From NCBI GenBank assembly GCA_013816805.1, contig JACDDS010000015.1, positions 39,258-103,257 on the forward strand: a stretch of DNA of 64,000 nucleotides. Direction: 5' to 3'. The translations under genes and the position numbers were made by a program. The notes under the pieces were generated by a model. The model was given only the letters and a program-made list of their open reading frames with translations. It had not been told where the DNA came from and did no database searches. Positions within the stretch are counted from its first letter, which is position 1; every line of letters starts with the position of its first letter. This stretch comes from Chitinophagales bacterium (GTDB lineage Bacteria; Bacteroidota; Bacteroidia; Chitinophagales; UBA10324). Positions 47,147 through 55,464 of the stretch are shown here, piece by piece.

Positions 47147-48700
47147 CTATAGGGCAGCAAAAAAGAAATTCTTTAATGCAATCTCTGCTTTTTTAGATTT
47201 TAAAAGCTTCCCCTTTAAATCGGGGATAGGGTCTATTACTGCGATAAGGTCATCGTAGCTTATACTTGGATACTTATCTATCAAATAGGTTTCAATAAAT
47301 TGAGACCAAGGCTTTTTGAGTTTTTCGAAATGGGTTGTAACAAACTCTTTAAGGTCAGAAATTGATCTATTGTTTTTAGCATTTGGCACTACAAAATCTT
47401 GATCTGAAACAGGATTGCTTGTCTCCTCGCTTTTAGCTTTTCCATCCTCATTCTCAGCTTCTGCTGGCAATTGTTTTTCAATAAGATTTTCTTCTTGGAC
47501 AATCTCTGTTTGCTCCGAAACAACTTTTTTAATTAGGCTGGAGTCTGATTCGTTAACGTCTTTCGTTACAGGAGAATTTTCTTCCTCCATTTTTATTGCT
47601 TCACCTTTTTCGTTTTCCTCCTCCTCCCTCGACACTTCTTCTTTTCTCCAAGCACGTTTTTGTTCTGGCTTTACAGAAGTTTTGAAGAGAGGTGCATCAT
47701 TTAAAACATGTAAGCTCTCATAAAGTTGATCAAAGGAAAAGACATATCCCAATAAAGTTAAAACCCAAGCTGCCACTTCAGCATCATTACGCTTCAACTT
47801 TTCAATATCTGGTTTAAGCCCTAAAAAATTGAGTTCATTTTTATTCAAATAGGATTTAAAAGCTAGAAAAAAATAAGATATTTTGAAAATATCGAGCTTG
47901 GGAAAATCTTTTGAGATGATTTCAACTATTTTTTCATGACTTGTTCTTAGGGCAGTGTCATGGAGCGACAAAAAAGTCTCAAAAGATTTTTCATAGTCCC
48001 CCGCATTGATTTCATTCCTATATGAAAGACATGCTTTATAAAAAGGACCATTTTTGAAGGCATCTTCTTGCCTTCCAAAAAACTTCATAGCGATCGCACC
48101 TATTTTACAGAGAAATTCGACATTGCCGGAAGGCATATAACTGGGAGTTATGTTATATGATAAAAGTTGGTCAAAATAGGAACTATCATTTTGTAAACCA
48201 TTTTTTTTGTTTAAAAGGCTTGTTACACTATTCCTAATCTTCGATACCACCTCCTTATCTCTGGGAAAAGGCAATGAAAAGTAGCTAAGAAATCTCGATA
48301 CGGCTATTCTACGGCTTTCTATTGACCGTATTTCTTTCACCTTTTCAACCACACTTTCAAATATTGGCGTGTTGATCCTAAACTTTTCGTTTAGCCTCCC
48401 AGCTAAAAGTTTACTGCCAATCTCTGTCAAAGGATAAATCGAATGTACAGATTGAAAAGCTACTGTCACCTTTCCCTGAATTCTTAATTTACTTTTATCG
48501 ATGTCAAGTAAAATAACCTCATGATCTTCCTCAAAAGCAGGTAAAGCATTATGAAAATCGTCCACTAACTCATTGAAATCATTGCGTAATTTCTGTAGCG
48601 CTTCTTCGATACTAATGTCAATTAAACTATTGATATCAACAGTTAATTCATTCAGTTTGTATAAGTAGTTAAACCTGCTTCTTTCTATTGCTAATAGCAT
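47147..48700 (-). CDS. Unknown 517-residue protein of the defence block
   Basis: I do not recognise this family. The N terminus (about 1–330) looks globular and helical (YPLTEIGSKLLAGRLNEKF near residue 90, then RRIAVSRFLSYFSLPFPRDKE). A very acidic, low-complexity linker, about 355–440, is rich in Glu, Lys and Ser, and a C-terminal helical domain runs from about 450 to 517 (LKEFVTTHFEKLKKPWSQFIETYLIDKYP). No catalytic motif, signal peptide or membrane segment is seen. The start lies nine bases after the helicase stop, so it is translated from the same mRNA. By context it could be a structural or sensor partner of the helicase and the Hsp70 fusion; that is inference only. Confidence 0.75.
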   Translation of the reverse strand: MLLAIERSRFNYLYKLNELTVDINSLIDISIEEALQKLRNDFNELVDDFHNALPAFEEDHEVILLDIDKSKLRIQGKVTVAFQSVHSIYPLTEIGSKLLAGRLNEKFRINTPIFESVVEKVKEIRSIESRRIAVSRFLSYFSLPFPRDKEVVSKIRNSVTSLLNKKNGLQNDSSYFDQLLSYNITPSYMPSGNVEFLCKIGAIAMKFFGRQEDAFKNGPFYKACLSYRNEINAGDYEKSFETFLSLHDTALRTSHEKIVEIISKDFPKLDIFKISYFFLAFKSYLNKNELNFLGLKPDIEKLKRNDAEVAAWVLTLLGYVFSFDQLYESLHVLNDAPLFKTSVKPEQKRAWRKEEVSREEEENEKGEAIKMEEENSPVTKDVNESDSSLIKKVVSEQTEIVQEENLIEKQLPAEAENEDGKAKSEETSNPVSDQDFVVPNAKNNRSISDLKEFVTTHFEKLKKPWSQFIETYLIDKYPSISYDDLIAVIDPIPDLKGKLLKSKKAEIALKNFFFAAL

Positions 48701-48709
48701 ATAATTTTT

Positions 48710-49876
48710 TTAAAAAAGGATTTCGTCATCATTCGAAGTTTCGTCTGGGATAGCCATTGGCTCAATCCCTTCTAAAAAGGGTTCTAATCCAGAATACAAA
48801 GATCCTGTATAACTAATAAACAAGCCGCTCTTAGATCTCGATAATGCAACTAATAACAATGAATTTTCATTTGAATTGATATACATATCATCATTTGCCA
48901 TCGGCAAATAAACATAATCAAAGTCCAAGCCTTTGGAACTGTGATATGTCATAATCACAATTTTATTTTCTGCATCCGCTTCTACTAAAGAACCGTGGTT
49001 GTTTCCGATGTACATAAGTGGCAAATCGTTGCTGTCGAGATAAGTGTTCAGAATTGTATAATTTGTTTTCCCATAGTTATCATCAACCCGGTTCCATTTT
49101 GACTTGCCTTCAATTTCAAGAATTGCATTAACAAATTCTAAAATAGATTCATGTTCTGAGAGTAATATTGCACTTACTTCAGAAGTTCTGAGAGAATTTG
49201 TTTGCTTTATTTCCTTCCAGCAAAATCTAATTTCAGAATCTATATCTTCCGCTTCATACAACTTAATCTGGGTGTCTTCTTTTGCAATGTTTGGCTTATC
49301 TGCAAGCATAACAGGAAACACTTTCTTAAGTGCGTTTAATATCGATTCAGTTAATCTATAAATAATGCCGAGGTTCTTTTCGATTGGAGATATTCCTTGT
49401 TGAATATCTACAAGTTTAGCTGGCGGGGAATTGAACACCGGAACACTATTATAAATAGATTGTTCTGCGTCGCCTGCAATAATTAGGTGCTTGCACGCTG
49501 CCCTAATTGATTTAATAAAATCAATAGGCAAATCTTGAACTTCATCACAAAAAATCGCATCAAACCTCCCATTATTATCTATTCGTTTTTTTAGTTTATA
49601 AATTGTCAAAACAGGTATATGCTTGTTTTGCAAAGCTGGGATCTGCTTTAAACCGGTTGATAAAAGATCAACTAGTGCGTTTGTAAATACCACTACGCAT
49701 ACATTTGCAGCAGGGTTTCTAATCAAATAGTCTTTCAAAGAATGCAACAAAAGAACAGACTTACCGCTTCCTGCATGCCCTTTAATCCAAATCGGCTTAC
49801 CTTCAATCTTACCTACTTCATTAATAACTTCTTTCTGGTCTGCTCCTAATTTGTCCTCTGTTATCATCCATTTCAT
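48710..49876 (-). CDS. Compact superfamily 1 helicase-like ATPase
   Basis: A 388-residue UvrD-type SF1 ATPase. Walker A is GHAGSGKS at 33–40, Walker B IFCDEVQD at 108–115, motif III AGDAEQSIY at 134–142, then TYHSSKGLDFDYVYLP (motif V, near 318) and LLLVALSRSKSGLF (motif VI). All core ATPase motifs are present, but the protein is about half the length of UvrD and lacks room for the large 1B and 2B domains. It may therefore be a translocase or a nucleic-acid switch and not a full helicase. It starts five bases after the Hsp70 fusion stop and ends nine bases before the unknown gene. Confidence 0.88.
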   Translation of the reverse strand: MKWMITEDKLGADQKEVINEVGKIEGKPIWIKGHAGSGKSVLLLHSLKDYLIRNPAANVCVVVFTNALVDLLSTGLKQIPALQNKHIPVLTIYKLKKRIDNNGRFDAIFCDEVQDLPIDFIKSIRAACKHLIIAGDAEQSIYNSVPVFNSPPAKLVDIQQGISPIEKNLGIIYRLTESILNALKKVFPVMLADKPNIAKEDTQIKLYEAEDIDSEIRFCWKEIKQTNSLRTSEVSAILLSEHESILEFVNAILEIEGKSKWNRVDDNYGKTNYTILNTYLDSNDLPLMYIGNNHGSLVEADAENKIVIMTYHSSKGLDFDYVYLPMANDDMYINSNENSLLLVALSRSKSGLFISYTGSLYSGLEPFLEGIEPMAIPDETSNDDEILF

Positions 49877-49881
49877 AAAGC

Positions 49882-52440
49882 TTATTTTATTTTGATTGAA
49901 TTGGTTTTGGGCTTGTCAAATATTTCTTCCGCTACGCTTTCTGTATTGCTTCCAATTAACTCACATTTCAACTCTTGGTCCGGCGCGATATAAAAGACAA
50001 GCTTTTGGGCATCAGCATGCTGAGGTATAAGAAAATACTTTTGATAACTTAAATTTTCATGAGAACAACATTCTATGTAGTTATCACCATTGAGCTTTCC
50101 ACTTGCTAAGTAGACCTCGATATCTACACTTGGAATCGCTATGCCGCTATTAAAGAGTGGAACTGATTTATTTGCCGCTTTTAAATAAATATCAAAACCA
50201 AGAATAGGTGTAATAATATTTTTGCCAAAGCTGTTCAAAACAAAAGATTGCAACGCCGCCCCACGTGACACTTGTTCTTGGATGTTATCAGAAATAAATA
50301 CTTCTGATTTATTAAAGTACTTCGCAACTAAAGTTTTGAGATAAGGGTTTCTTCCGCCACCGCCGGTCACGATAATTTTATCAACCGACACCTTGTCTAC
50401 GTTAGCATTTTTTAGTGCAGTTTGTATAGTAGCTTTCACCCCAGCATTTGAGTCCCCTCCATTCCAATATTGTAAAATAATTTCATCAAACTCTCTAAAA
50501 GACATTGAAACTGTTTTAATCCCAATATCATTTAAGCTAGGCGTATTTGGAACTGACACGATTGTATCAGATGTACTTAGAACCGGTAACAAGAAATTAA
50601 CGGATAGATCTGTAAAGAGTTGTTTGCATACTTTTATCTTCAACTTCTCGCAGAGGCTTACAAGTTCTATCCGTTGGGTGCTGTTTAATCGTGTAGCGAT
50701 TCCTGCTCTTTGAGCAATTAAGTCTGCAATTATCTCATCGATTAAGTTACCCCCAATATTCCCTAAACGAACTACGGAAAGTAGCTTAGATGTAAATCCT
50801 TCGTCTCCATTCTCCACATGCAGTATTGAAACATCGACTGTGCCTGCACCTAAATCTAAAACAAGAATTGTTTTTGGAGCGTCGCCAATAAAGGAAATGT
50901 TCTGCTCAAATAAATAATTAATTAGAGCCGCATTTGGCTCCTCAATAAAAGGAGTGTCTTCGCATTCTATACCAGCAACTAATAAACATGATTTTAAAGC
51001 TGACTTCTCTTTAGAAGAAAAGCTTGCAGGAACACTAATAGAATATTCAACTTCCAAAGGCAATCCCTGGGACTTCAGGTAGTCAAAAGTTTGATCTTTT
51101 ATAAACTTCAAAAAGAAAGTCAATCCTTCCGTGGCATTGGAAATTTTTAACCTAGGATGATTGACTAGTACAGAATCTGGGTATTCTATACGTTCTAAAA
51201 TGCCAAGGTTTTGCTTGAAGGAGTGCCAACAATCTTTGCCATACTTTAAAAATGGTTTATGGTCCGCTGCATGAACTCCTACCAATAACCTATTACCATT
51301 AATTAACGCAATAACTGTAGGAACAAGTGGGCTACTTGTAATTCCACCTAAGTGATCTTTCTGTTTTATGGGAATAGGCTTGATTACTATTTTACCATCT
51401 TTTAGTTGTGCAGTACTTACTACAGTTGAAGATGTTCCAAAGTCAATACCTATGAATATCTTTTTGTGGATGTAATCGTTAGCATCCAATTTTTTAAAAT
51501 CTAAAGGGCGGTATATTGCATTAAAGCCTAAGCCGGAATAATCAACTATTTCTTGAATGACTCCTTTCGATAACATCGAATAATCGTAACTGATATTCTT
51601 ACGTGGTATTAAACCATCAGTTCCAACCAATAGATTTTCAGCTATAATCGAAGACGGTCTATGATGTACCGATATTAACGACCTTGAACTTGATAATGAT
51701 AACGTTGACTTTATAAGCTTAGGATCAAAAAGATTGACCAAATGATGTTCTAAAGCCTTTATAGTTGTTCTAGCTCCAGATGTCATATCAGACATGAGAA
51801 AATAAGAGCTTCCTGGTAAATATTCAAATAATAGTTTTAAGTTTCTCTTTAATGCTGGGAGATTCGTTACAGCAATTTCATTTAGGCAGTTTTGAATTAC
51901 AAGCAAATCACTCTCCCGAACAATCGACTTTACTTTCTTAACTTCTTCTTCAGAAACTAAATCAAAAAAAACAGCCTTCCAATGAACATTCAAATTCTTA
52001 CTCGTAATTGCTCTAATTACATTCTCTTGAACGATCGAATGACTAAATGACCATGTAGGTGCGTTGATGTCCAAAATAGTTACGTGAATATTTTTGGCGC
52101 TTTTACAGTTGTTGACAATATATTTTACTGCACCATATGCTTCAGAACCAGGACCCCCACCAATAAAGGTTAAATAGACATCCTTTTTTCCTTTAAATAT
52201 ATCAGGCACCTCCTCTAGAAAAATGTTATAAATTAATTGATAGTAATGCGGTAGGTAAGTTGCCAGGTAGGCAGCTTGTATATCACTATCCTCATAATTT
52301 ACATGTACAGGAGAGTTTCGATATGCTATGCGAAGAGACTTAACAGATTTTTGAAGAGACTTCAAATATGCTTCTACTCCACCACCGATTATGGGAACAT
52401 GCTTTTTGAATCCATCTACTATTGAATCATATAAATCCAT
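49882..52440 (-). CDS. Methyltransferase-like domain fused to an Hsp70-type ATPase
   Basis: This 852-residue protein is the most unusual of the window. Residues about 50–300 look like a class I AdoMet-dependent methyltransferase: GGGPGSEAYG at 94–103, an acidic end of strand 2 (VTILDI, Asp124), and a motif IV-like segment at 179–189 (LLVIQNCLNEI). Residues 327–740 are an actin-like Hsp70 ATPase: phosphate 1 loop GIDFGTSST at 331–339, phosphate 2 DLGAGTVDVS at 529–538, adenosine motif TGGGGRNPYL at 692–701. The last 110 residues are beta-rich and could be a small substrate-binding domain; the lid of DnaK is missing. It starts one base after the alkB stop. The substrate is unknown. Whether the first domain still methylates is uncertain. 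Confidence 0.85.
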   Translation of the reverse strand: MDLYDSIVDGFKKHVPIIGGGVEAYLKSLQKSVKSLRIAYRNSPVHVNYEDSDIQAAYLATYLPHYYQLIYNIFLEEVPDIFKGKKDVYLTFIGGGPGSEAYGAVKYIVNNCKSAKNIHVTILDINAPTWSFSHSIVQENVIRAITSKNLNVHWKAVFFDLVSEEEVKKVKSIVRESDLLVIQNCLNEIAVTNLPALKRNLKLLFEYLPGSSYFLMSDMTSGARTTIKALEHHLVNLFDPKLIKSTLSLSSSRSLISVHHRPSSIIAENLLVGTDGLIPRKNISYDYSMLSKGVIQEIVDYSGLGFNAIYRPLDFKKLDANDYIHKKIFIGIDFGTSSTVVSTAQLKDGKIVIKPIPIKQKDHLGGITSSPLVPTVIALINGNRLLVGVHAADHKPFLKYGKDCWHSFKQNLGILERIEYPDSVLVNHPRLKISNATEGLTFFLKFIKDQTFDYLKSQGLPLEVEYSISVPASFSSKEKSALKSCLLVAGIECEDTPFIEEPNAALINYLFEQNISFIGDAPKTILVLDLGAGTVDVSILHVENGDEGFTSKLLSVVRLGNIGGNLIDEIIADLIAQRAGIATRLNSTQRIELVSLCEKLKIKVCKQLFTDLSVNFLLPVLSTSDTIVSVPNTPSLNDIGIKTVSMSFREFDEIILQYWNGGDSNAGVKATIQTALKNANVDKVSVDKIIVTGGGGRNPYLKTLVAKYFNKSEVFISDNIQEQVSRGAALQSFVLNSFGKNIITPILGFDIYLKAANKSVPLFNSGIAIPSVDIEVYLASGKLNGDNYIECCSHENLSYQKYFLIPQHADAQKLVFYIAPDQELKCELIGSNTESVAEEIFDKPKTNSIKIK

Positions 52441-52441
52441 C

Positions 52442-53068
52442 CTACAACTTTATTGTTCTAAATGTTAGATTAATTCGTGGTTCAACTATTTTTTTCTGGG
52501 TTGGTATTTGATGTAACCAGTTATGTTGCAAAGCCCCCTTCATTACAATCAATGAGCCTGAGTCTAATTCAACTTGTAACTTTTGTTCGGGGTCGACTTT
52601 ATGCTTTAAATCAAATCGCCTTTTGGCGCCTAAACTTACAGATGCTATTGTTGGATTAACGCCTAGTTCACGTTCGTCATCTGCATGCCAACTTACTTTA
52701 TCGTTGCCATCACGATATAGATTTAAAAGCACACTATTGAAATCTTCACCAGGCACAAAGTGTTCAATTACTTTTTTAATATCAAGCAATTCTTTATTCC
52801 AAGGTTCAGGATTACAGAGAATGCCAGAGTATTTATAATTAAATCCTTCATATCCATACCACGCTGTTTGCCTTGGTACAGGATAAACTTTTCCATACAT
52901 TTTAATTTCCTCTTGTTTCCAATTGCTGTTTGTAAGCAAAGCATTGTAATAGAATAACGCTTTGTCTGCCGGCATGAAGTTCTTCATCAACCATACTTCG
53001 CCATCTCTGAGATCAAACTTCTCAAAAACTCTTGCTTCAGTTTTTTTTTCATCATTAATCTGTTGCAT
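52442..53068 (-). CDS. alkB: AlkB-family 2-oxoglutarate/iron dioxygenase
   Basis: A 208-residue dioxygenase that, in known relatives, oxidatively removes methyl groups from damaged bases (1-methyladenine, 3-methylcytosine). The substrate-recognition part includes NLYRDGNDKVSWHADDE. Iron ligands are His128, Asp130 and His186 (NWLHQIP), and the 2-oxoglutarate-binding arginines are Arg198 and Arg204 (PRINLTFRTI). All are intact and the length is normal. Unlike housekeeping alkB, it is the first gene of the tight block that continues into the methyltransferase-like/Hsp70 fusion (one-base gap) and lies inside a type I R-M locus. That suggests a role linked to modification or damage during defence, though DNA repair alone remains possible. 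Confidence 0.9.
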   Translation of the reverse strand: MQQINDEKKTEARVFEKFDLRDGEVWLMKNFMPADKALFYYNALLTNSNWKQEEIKMYGKVYPVPRQTAWYGYEGFNYKYSGILCNPEPWNKELLDIKKVIEHFVPGEDFNSVLLNLYRDGNDKVSWHADDERELGVNPTIASVSLGAKRRFDLKHKVDPEQKLQVELDSGSLIVMKGALQHNWLHQIPTQKKIVEPRINLTFRTIKL

Positions 53069-53128
53069 ATAATTTAATTTTTTTGACTACTAAATTTTAA
53101 AACCTAATTGTTTTGTTGGGAAAGCAAT

Positions 53129-54394
53129 TTAAACCAACTTCCCTTCAAACGCTTTCTTTAAAATACTTTGTCTTAAAGCCTCTGATTGTTTTAGGCTGTT
53201 GTTTATTGTTTCTTCTATCTTATCACAAACACTAAGGCGGCTTTCTATTTCCTGTACGATTTGTTGTTGTTCTTCAACACTACAAATAGGAATAGCAGCA
53301 TTTGATACATCAGTCTGATTAATGCTCGCCTGGTTAACGGCATGCTTTGCATTCTTCGTTAATTCTTTTATACCTCTTTTAGAAGATAGGTAAGCTGTGA
53401 TATATTCAGGAATAGCTAATCCTTCTTTCACTCTTACTTTCATTATGTTACTTTCGAAAACCGTCTTCTCTTTTAAAGATTTCACCAAACCGCACTTGCC
53501 CAAGTGAGACATACTATTGACGCGATTAATTAAAATATCTCCCACCGTTAACAGATATCTTTTAGTTTCTTCCTCTGATAGCTGCACTCTTTTGTACTCA
53601 TAATCCTTTAAAATCACGCCTTCATAGAAACCATCTATTCTTATAATTGGCACACCCCAACCATATTGTGTTGAAGGTTTGTATAATCCATTCTGCGGTG
53701 TTTCAGAAAAAAGCTCTCCAAACTTTTTCATGTTCCATCCCTTCGGCAACTCACCTTCCTTTACATCCTCATTGGTAAGCTTACCTTCAAAAGCCGATTT
53801 TAATACAGCTTGGCGGTAAACTTTTAATTGCTGTTGTGCAGTTTTTAATTCTTCTATGCCTTTGTCTAATTCGCTGAAGAGTTCTTCTATTTTGGAAACG
53901 ATTTGTTGTTGAACTGTTATTGGGGGCAAAACAAAATCAAGGCTTTTCAACTTGCCTTGATTGATGGAAGATTGATTAACTGATTTCTGTGCAATGCTTA
54001 TAAACTCACCTTTCTTTCGTTTGTATTTAAATTGATAATTAATGAAATCAGCTGAAACATTTTCTTTGAACCTAATAAGCAAAAGGTTTATACCATGTAT
54101 TAAAGTAGGCGTTTGATTTTTGAATATAGCTGTCTTACCAAGATGTATATCGCTATTTATATGACTAAACAAAACATCGTTTCTCTTTAAGGAATACTTT
54201 TCGATAAACGCAGGTTCGCTTTCTTGAATGTATTTTACTCTGTCAAGGTCAATCTGCTCATTCCAAATTGTTTCAATTCTTGAAATAGGATAACCAATCT
54301 TTTCTTCACTTTGTTTTGCGTTGGCTCCATTAGAAATTTTTTCAGTGATTTCACCAAGTTTTACAACGCTCCAATCTTTAAATGTTCCATTCAT
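53129..54394 (-). CDS. hsdS: Type I restriction-modification specificity subunit
   Basis: This 421-residue protein chooses the DNA target. It has two target-recognition domains (about 5–150 and 215–355), each followed by a conserved helix. The central spacer reads ITVQQQIVSKIEELFSELDKG with the QAVLKSAFEGKLT end, and the C-terminal copy reads SVEEQQQIVQEIESRL with QSILKKAFEGKL. This two-fold symmetry is standard. I start at 54394 (MNGTFKDWSVVKLGE), the usual HsdS opening, and not at the longer frame at 54439. The frame remains open upstream to about 54540, encoding charged residues of unknown meaning. Confidence 0.93.
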   Translation of the reverse strand: MNGTFKDWSVVKLGEITEKISNGANAKQSEEKIGYPISRIETIWNEQIDLDRVKYIQESEPAFIEKYSLKRNDVLFSHINSDIHLGKTAIFKNQTPTLIHGINLLLIRFKENVSADFINYQFKYKRKKGEFISIAQKSVNQSSINQGKLKSLDFVLPPITVQQQIVSKIEELFSELDKGIEELKTAQQQLKVYRQAVLKSAFEGKLTNEDVKEGELPKGWNMKKFGELFSETPQNGLYKPSTQYGWGVPIIRIDGFYEGVILKDYEYKRVQLSEEETKRYLLTVGDILINRVNSMSHLGKCGLVKSLKEKTVFESNIMKVRVKEGLAIPEYITAYLSSKRGIKELTKNAKHAVNQASINQTDVSNAAIPICSVEEQQQIVQEIESRLSVCDKIEETINNSLKQSEALRQSILKKAFEGKLV

Positions 54395-54588
54395 ATTTTG
54401 CTCTTCCTTTACAAGAGTGCGACGCAACGGATGTTTCATAGTAGCAATGTATTTCGGTTCATCGCACTCTATTTTTAAACCTTGCCTATGCCTTTTCTTA
54501 AGCCTTTTGAAAACGTTTTCATTTTCAAAAACATCGTTCTATATTTGCATATAGGTCTGCCCTGCATGAATGTCGACTCCAGGTCGTT

Positions 54589-54607
54589 TCCCACCTTAAA
54601 GGTGGGA
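54589..54607. repeat. Perfect palindrome directly after the DUF3800 stop
   Basis: TCCCACCTTAAAGGTGGGA is a nine-base arm palindrome with one central base, touching the stop codon of the DUF3800 gene. It could end or attenuate the hsdR–DUF3800 mRNA before hsdS; no T-tract follows. Confidence 0.6.
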
Positions 54608-55462
54608 TTAGTGTAATGGCGGGCTTATTTTATTTTTAGCACTTAACGAATTCTTTGAGTTATAGTAATTTCTCCAGTCTTTGTAGTTTGTAGTATCGTA
54701 CAAATCTACTATAAGAGATACCTGCTCTTTCAGGTAATCATAAAAACGGGTTTCTCCTTTTTCAAATACTCTCTGCACAGCCCAGCAAAAATAATCCGCC
54801 ACATTCAACAAGGGTTCCTGGGTTGGATAAACGACATTGAAAGCGACATTGGTGATAATATCATGCCTTGTCACCTTCGAAGCAGTAATTTCAGCATTCT
54901 TCTTATTTATATTTTCAGCTACTCTTTCTTTCGCTTTTTCCATTGCTAATAATAAATTATTATTCTTTGTGCTTCTGCCTCTTTCAGCAATGTTAAGTAT
55001 AAGCTTCACTTCTCCCTCCATTTTGTTTTTCAACAAATGCGATAACAGGTCAGCATAGAAATACTCTTCTTTGCCTTTGTGTAAAGTCTCATAGCGCTCT
55101 ATCGTCTTTCGACCAACGACTGCTTCGAAAGAGCACTTAGTTGATTTGATAAAATCAAAAAACGTTTTGCGAACTTCGGGCAAATCATCGGTTGCGTGAA
55201 AATAGTACCCTGCTCCCTGTTTCCTTTTAAGTATTGATGGAACCTGGTAGTAAGGATCGTTTGCTACCTGATTTTGCAACTGAACTATTTTTTTTCTCAC
55301 TGGTTCAAGCGGCTCTTTAAATTTTACCATTCCAAGAATAAAACAACCGGAAACACCTTCTGATCCAATAATCGTTTTCTTTCCTTTGCCATAAAAGGCT
55401 GTATCACCCGCCTCATCAAGAAAGCGGTGATTGGTTTTAATATTTGATTTAGCTACTACCAT
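54608..55462 (-). CDS. DUF3800 protein between hsdR and hsdS
   Basis: A 284-residue protein of the DUF3800 family (RNase H-like fold). The family's acidic signature appears at the N terminus (FLDEAGDTAF, Asp16 and Glu17) and again near the C terminus in LLNVADYFCWAVQR. The active-site-like acids suggest a nuclease, but I know no demonstrated activity for this member. It starts two bases after the hsdR stop, so it is coupled to hsdR. DUF3800 genes are frequent in defence islands; a second member lies at 58907–59686. Confidence 0.85.
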   Translation of the reverse strand: MVVAKSNIKTNHRFLDEAGDTAFYGKGKKTIIGSEGVSGCFILGMVKFKEPLEPVRKKIVQLQNQVANDPYYQVPSILKRKQGAGYYFHATDDLPEVRKTFFDFIKSTKCSFEAVVGRKTIERYETLHKGKEEYFYADLLSHLLKNKMEGEVKLILNIAERGRSTKNNNLLLAMEKAKERVAENINKKNAEITASKVTRHDIITNVAFNVVYPTQEPLLNVADYFCWAVQRVFEKGETRFYDYLKEQVSLIVDLYDTTNYKDWRNYYNSKNSLSAKNKISPPLH

Positions 55463-55464
55463 TT

